Origin: Desulfosporosinus sp.
GTDB taxonomy: Bacteria > Bacillota > Desulfitobacteriia > Desulfitobacteriales > Desulfitobacteriaceae
Direction of reading: 5' to 3'
Assembly (NCBI GenBank): GCA_003132105.1
Contig: PKWS01000223.1
Location: 1-8,526, forward strand
Length of the DNA: 8,526 nt
Shown: piece by piece, positions 6,582-8,526 of the stretch
Position numbering within the stretch: position 1 is the stretch's first letter
Layout: every line of letters begins with the position of its first letter
Translations under genes and position numbers: made by a program
Notes under the pieces: model-generated
What the model was told of the DNA's origin: nothing
What the model saw: only the letters and a program-made list of their open reading frames with translations
Database searches by the model: none

Positions 6582-7286
6582 ATGTTCAACGATCATCGAA
6601 TAATTGCAATAATTCCTGCACGTAGCGGCTCTAAGGGATTGCCTGACAAGAATATACGCATTCTTAATGGAAAACCCTTAATTGCTTATAGTATAGTTGC
6701 GGCTCAGGAGTCAGGAATATTCGATGAAATATTCCTTTCAACCGATTCACAGGAATATGCTAATATGGCAATACAATATGGGGCAAAGGTTCCATTTCTA
6801 AGATCAGATAAGCTGGCTACAGATACAGCTTCAACATGGGATTGTGTAAAGGAAGCGCTTGAACAATATGAAACAATTGGTAAAAAATTTGATATCTTTG
6901 TGCTTTTGCAACCTACATCGCCTCTAAGAACACCTCAGGATATAGTCGCAGCAGTCGAAAAAGTGATGCTGAAAAATGCGGATGCCGTTGTTTCAGTGAG
7001 TGAGGCTGATCATTCTCCCTTGTGGTACAATACATTGCCAGAAAATAAATCGCTAAATGGATTTCTTAGACCGGAAATTTTCATAAAAACCAGACAGGAG
7101 TTGCCAACATACTACAGGATTAATGGAGCAGTTTATGTCGTGAGAACCGAGTATTTTGCAAGGTCACAAAATATCTATGATTGCAACTCTTTCGCCTACA
7201 TAATGTCGAGGGAAAATTCAGTCGATATAGATACCTCACTCGACTTTTCGATAACAGAGCACCTGCTTATGCAAAAAGAAATGTAG
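6582..7286 (+). CDS. legF: CMP-legionaminic acid cytidylyltransferase (LegF, NeuA/NeuA-like family)
   Basis: 234 aa; it activates the nonulosonic acid with CTP to the CMP-sugar donor. The N-terminal nucleotide-binding motif IPARSGSKGLPDKN (11-24) is complete, followed by KPLIAYSI (31-38). LLQPTSPLR (108-116), YRINGAVYV (178-186) and the C-terminal acidic motif SVDIDTSLDF (213-222) also match CMP-sialate, CMP-legionaminate and CMP-pseudaminate synthetases. The length fits the single-domain form without the C-terminal hydrolase domain found in some NeuA proteins. The ATG is 4 nt after the legG stop, with GAGGGGA (6568-6574) as ribosome binding site. The gene ends in two consecutive TAG codons (7284-7289). 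It is the last gene of the biosynthetic block, and the spacing to the next gene jumps to 88 nt. Sugar specificity is deduced from the cluster. Confidence 0.9.
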   Translation: MFNDHRIIAIIPARSGSKGLPDKNIRILNGKPLIAYSIVAAQESGIFDEIFLSTDSQEYANMAIQYGAKVPFLRSDKLATDTASTWDCVKEALEQYETIGKKFDIFVLLQPTSPLRTPQDIVAAVEKVMLKNADAVVSVSEADHSPLWYNTLPENKSLNGFLRPEIFIKTRQELPTYYRINGAVYVVRTEYFARSQNIYDCNSFAYIMSRENSVDIDTSLDFSITEHLLMQKEM

Positions 7287-7319
7287 TAGTAAAAATCACA
7301 GATGCATCGTTTTAATTTG

Positions 7320-7328
7320 TGGTAACAT
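7320..7328 (+). promoter_or_regulatory. Possible extended -10 element
   Basis: TG-G-TAACAT (7320-7328) fits an extended -10 box (TGnTAnnAT-like) with no good -35 at the right distance. It lies in the 88-nt gap after legF and would give a start near 7335 and a leader of about 40 nt carrying the hairpin at 7347-7363. It could let the two downstream genes be expressed apart from the leg operon. The match is weak, so read-through from legF remains equally possible. Confidence 0.25.
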
Positions 7329-7346
7329 AGGAGTGAGAATTAAAAG

Positions 7347-7363
7347 CTCCCTTATTGAGGGAG
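7347..7363 (+). promoter_or_regulatory. Hairpin abutting the ribosome binding site of the next gene
   Basis: CTCCCT (7347-7352) and AGGGAG (7358-7363) form a perfect 6-bp, GC-rich stem with a 5-base loop. AGGAGG (7364-7369), the ribosome binding site of the 202-aa gene, begins at the very next base. CTCC of the left arm could instead pair with GGAG inside that site. There is no T-run after it, so it is not an intrinsic terminator. Roles as an mRNA 5' stabiliser, processing site or translation switch are all inference. Confidence 0.45.
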
Positions 7364-7374
7364 AGGAGGATACT

Positions 7375-7983
7375 ATGGAGATTAAAATACTTGACGATAC
7401 TATTCAATTGAATGATGAAGTTTCTTCTGTTGAGATTATGAACATAATTAATGAAAATCTGCAAGTTCGTGATCTAATCTTGGACCGGATGATCGTTGAC
7501 GGTAGGCAAGTTCAGGAGGATTTTGAAGAGTATTTAAATGACCGGGTTAGAGAGATCAGTATTGTTGAAGTCCATACAATACCTTGGAAAGAATGGATGG
7601 ATGACGCACTTATCATGGCTTTACAGTACCTAGAGAGAGCTATACTTGGTGTACGGAAACTCTCAGATGATTTTTATCGGGGGAATTCAGAGGACACTTG
7701 GCAAACGTTGGAACAACTCTTAGAAGGGATACAATGGTTGGCAGAATTAATCCATAACTTAGAACAAAAAGGGACACAGTATTATCCAAGTTGGGACACC
7801 TCCATTTCGTTAGCATTCAGTTTGCGGGAACTCCTAGATAATTTAGAGGAGGCTATGACTACTTCGAATTTAGTTTCAGTTGCCGATGTTCTAGCCTATC
7901 AAGTTAAACCACTACTGGAAACCCTTGGCCAAGATATCCAAAGAACGGTAGATACTGAGGTGAAACGCAATGACCTCAATTGA
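7375..7983 (+). CDS. Acidic protein of unknown function coupled to maf
   Basis: 202 aa from ATG 7375, with AGGAGG (7364-7369) 5 nt upstream. An in-frame GTG at 7333 would place the ribosome binding site inside the gene and is rejected. I do not recognise the family. The protein is acidic by count (40 Asp/Glu against 17 Lys/Arg), has no cysteine, and shows no signal peptide or membrane segment, so it should be cytoplasmic. Residues 1-68 read like alternating strands and one helix (MEIKILDD, SSVEIMNIINENL, MIVDGRQV, ISIVEVHTI), possibly a small beta-grasp-like domain. From about 70 it looks all-helical, with Trp at 71, 74, 109, 121 and 140 and leucine-rich amphipathic stretches such as LEQLLEGIQWLAELIHNLEQ. 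Its last 14 nt overlap the maf start, suggesting coupled, similar-level synthesis and a role with the glycosyltransferase, for instance as partner or chaperone. That role is inference only. Confidence 0.8.
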   Translation: MEIKILDDTIQLNDEVSSVEIMNIINENLQVRDLILDRMIVDGRQVQEDFEEYLNDRVREISIVEVHTIPWKEWMDDALIMALQYLERAILGVRKLSDDFYRGNSEDTWQTLEQLLEGIQWLAELIHNLEQKGTQYYPSWDTSISLAFSLRELLDNLEEAMTTSNLVSVADVLAYQVKPLLETLGQDIQRTVDTEVKRNDLN

Positions 7984-8526
7984 TAATATTAACGTTATAA
8001 GGGAGAAGTTTCCTCTCCTATGGGCTCGATTTAAACCGGAAGAGGCGGATCAGGATGCAGTAGTAGAGTATGAAAAAGGGAATCTAGGTAAACCAACATT
8101 GTCGGTTACCTTGGATGGGAAAAAGATTTACTTACATAGTAACTATGACCCCCAGTATGAGGCCGAACGGATGATTGAAAATTATGATGGCAAGGTCCAT
8201 GAATACGAGCATGTGCTCTTCTACGGGATCGGACTCGGTTTACATGTCCAGGAATTTATGCGCAAATATCCCGCTGTGCCCTTTTCACTTTATGAACCGA
8301 GTCAAGCTGTATTCCAGACCTACTTGAACTACGGCTCTTTGAGTAAGTTACCTCTTAAGAACCTTAAAAAGATCTACTTGGAGCAAGAAGAAAATGACGT
8401 TGAACGAAATCTCTCGGATCTATTAAGTACAGTGGTTAACAAGAGAGTATTATTGGTAACATTGCCGTGCTATGAACGGGTATTTAAGGATAAGTTTGAT
8501 AGCTTTATATCATTGTTTAAAGAAAT
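7970..8526 (+). CDS. maf: Maf-type motility-associated glycosyltransferase (DUF115 / MptE-like), 5' part
   Basis: The frame is open from ATG 7970 to the window end, giving 185 codons of what is normally a protein of about 600 residues. Maf proteins transfer nonulosonic acids (pseudaminic or legionaminic) from CMP donors to Ser/Thr of flagellin in the cytoplasm before export. Recognisable N-terminal features are LHSNYDPQYEAERMI (55-69), FYGIGLGLHV (84-93) and SLYEPSQAVF (106-115). The central DUF115 domain would lie mostly beyond the edge. GAGGTG (7957-7962), 7 nt upstream, serves as ribosome binding site inside the preceding gene, and the two genes overlap by 14 nt. The position after a full CMP-legionaminate operon suggests that sugar as donor. 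Ile codon use (2 ATA of 8) differs from the leg genes, but the sample is small. The family call is fairly secure from the N-terminal motifs; the acceptor and sugar are inferred. Confidence 0.82.
   Translation, partial: MTSIDNINVIREKFPLLWARFKPEEADQDAVVEYEKGNLGKPTLSVTLDGKKIYLHSNYDPQYEAERMIENYDGKVHEYEHVLFYGIGLGLHVQEFMRKYPAVPFSLYEPSQAVFQTYLNYGSLSKLPLKNLKKIYLEQEENDVERNLSDLLSTVVNKRVLLVTLPCYERVFKDKFDSFISLFKE

Noticed and set aside
4416..7286. Sialic acid (Neu5Ac) or pseudaminic acid pathway instead of legionaminic acid
   Set aside because: The sialic acid route would not need the dehydratase, aminotransferase and acetyltransferase. The pseudaminic route uses a PseG hydrolase and a GNAT-type PseH rather than a NeuC-type epimerase and a PglD-type acetyltransferase.
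7301..7308. 8-bp palindrome GATGCATC after legF as an operator or att site
   Set aside because: It is isolated, with no second copy and no integrase or regulator nearby. A palindrome of this size is common by chance.
7333..7374. GTG 7333 as start of the acidic protein
   Set aside because: The coding region would then include the hairpin and the strong AGGAGG site that is ideally placed for ATG 7375.

Overview
The window reads as a chromosomal segment from a motile, endospore-former-type Bacillota (Firmicutes). The evidence is low to moderate G+C, strong GGAGG-type ribosome binding sites, frequent TTG and GTG starts, all genes on one strand, and gene content typical of a flagellar glycosylation locus. 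The genus cannot be fixed from the sequence; a Clostridia- or Peptococcaceae-like host is a guess.

Layout. Positions 1-288 hold a broken gene whose recognisable part is a winged helix-turn-helix, readable only by changing frame. Positions 289-548 are non-coding, with one bulged hairpin, a possible ten-codon leader ORF and the legB ribosome binding site. Positions 549-7286 are a tight seven-gene operon: legB, legC, ptmE, legH, legI, legG, legF. Gaps are 21 nt or less and two junctions overlap. After 88 nt containing a short hairpin, a strongly acidic protein of unknown function (7375-7983) overlaps by 14 nt the start of a Maf-type (DUF115) flagellin glycosyltransferase, which runs off the window end.

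How the genes work together. PtmE is expected to make a GDP-activated amino sugar. LegB dehydrates the nucleotide-sugar to a 4-keto-6-deoxy intermediate, LegC aminates C4 and LegH N-acetylates it. LegG removes the nucleotide with inversion at C2, LegI condenses the product with phosphoenolpyruvate to give N,N'-diacetyllegionaminic acid, and LegF activates this with CTP. A Maf protein would then move the nonulosonate onto flagellin Ser/Thr residues in the cytoplasm. The sugar-supply route is established for Campylobacter and Legionella homologues; its use on flagellin here is inferred from the adjacent maf. The least explained element is the 202-aa acidic protein coupled to maf.
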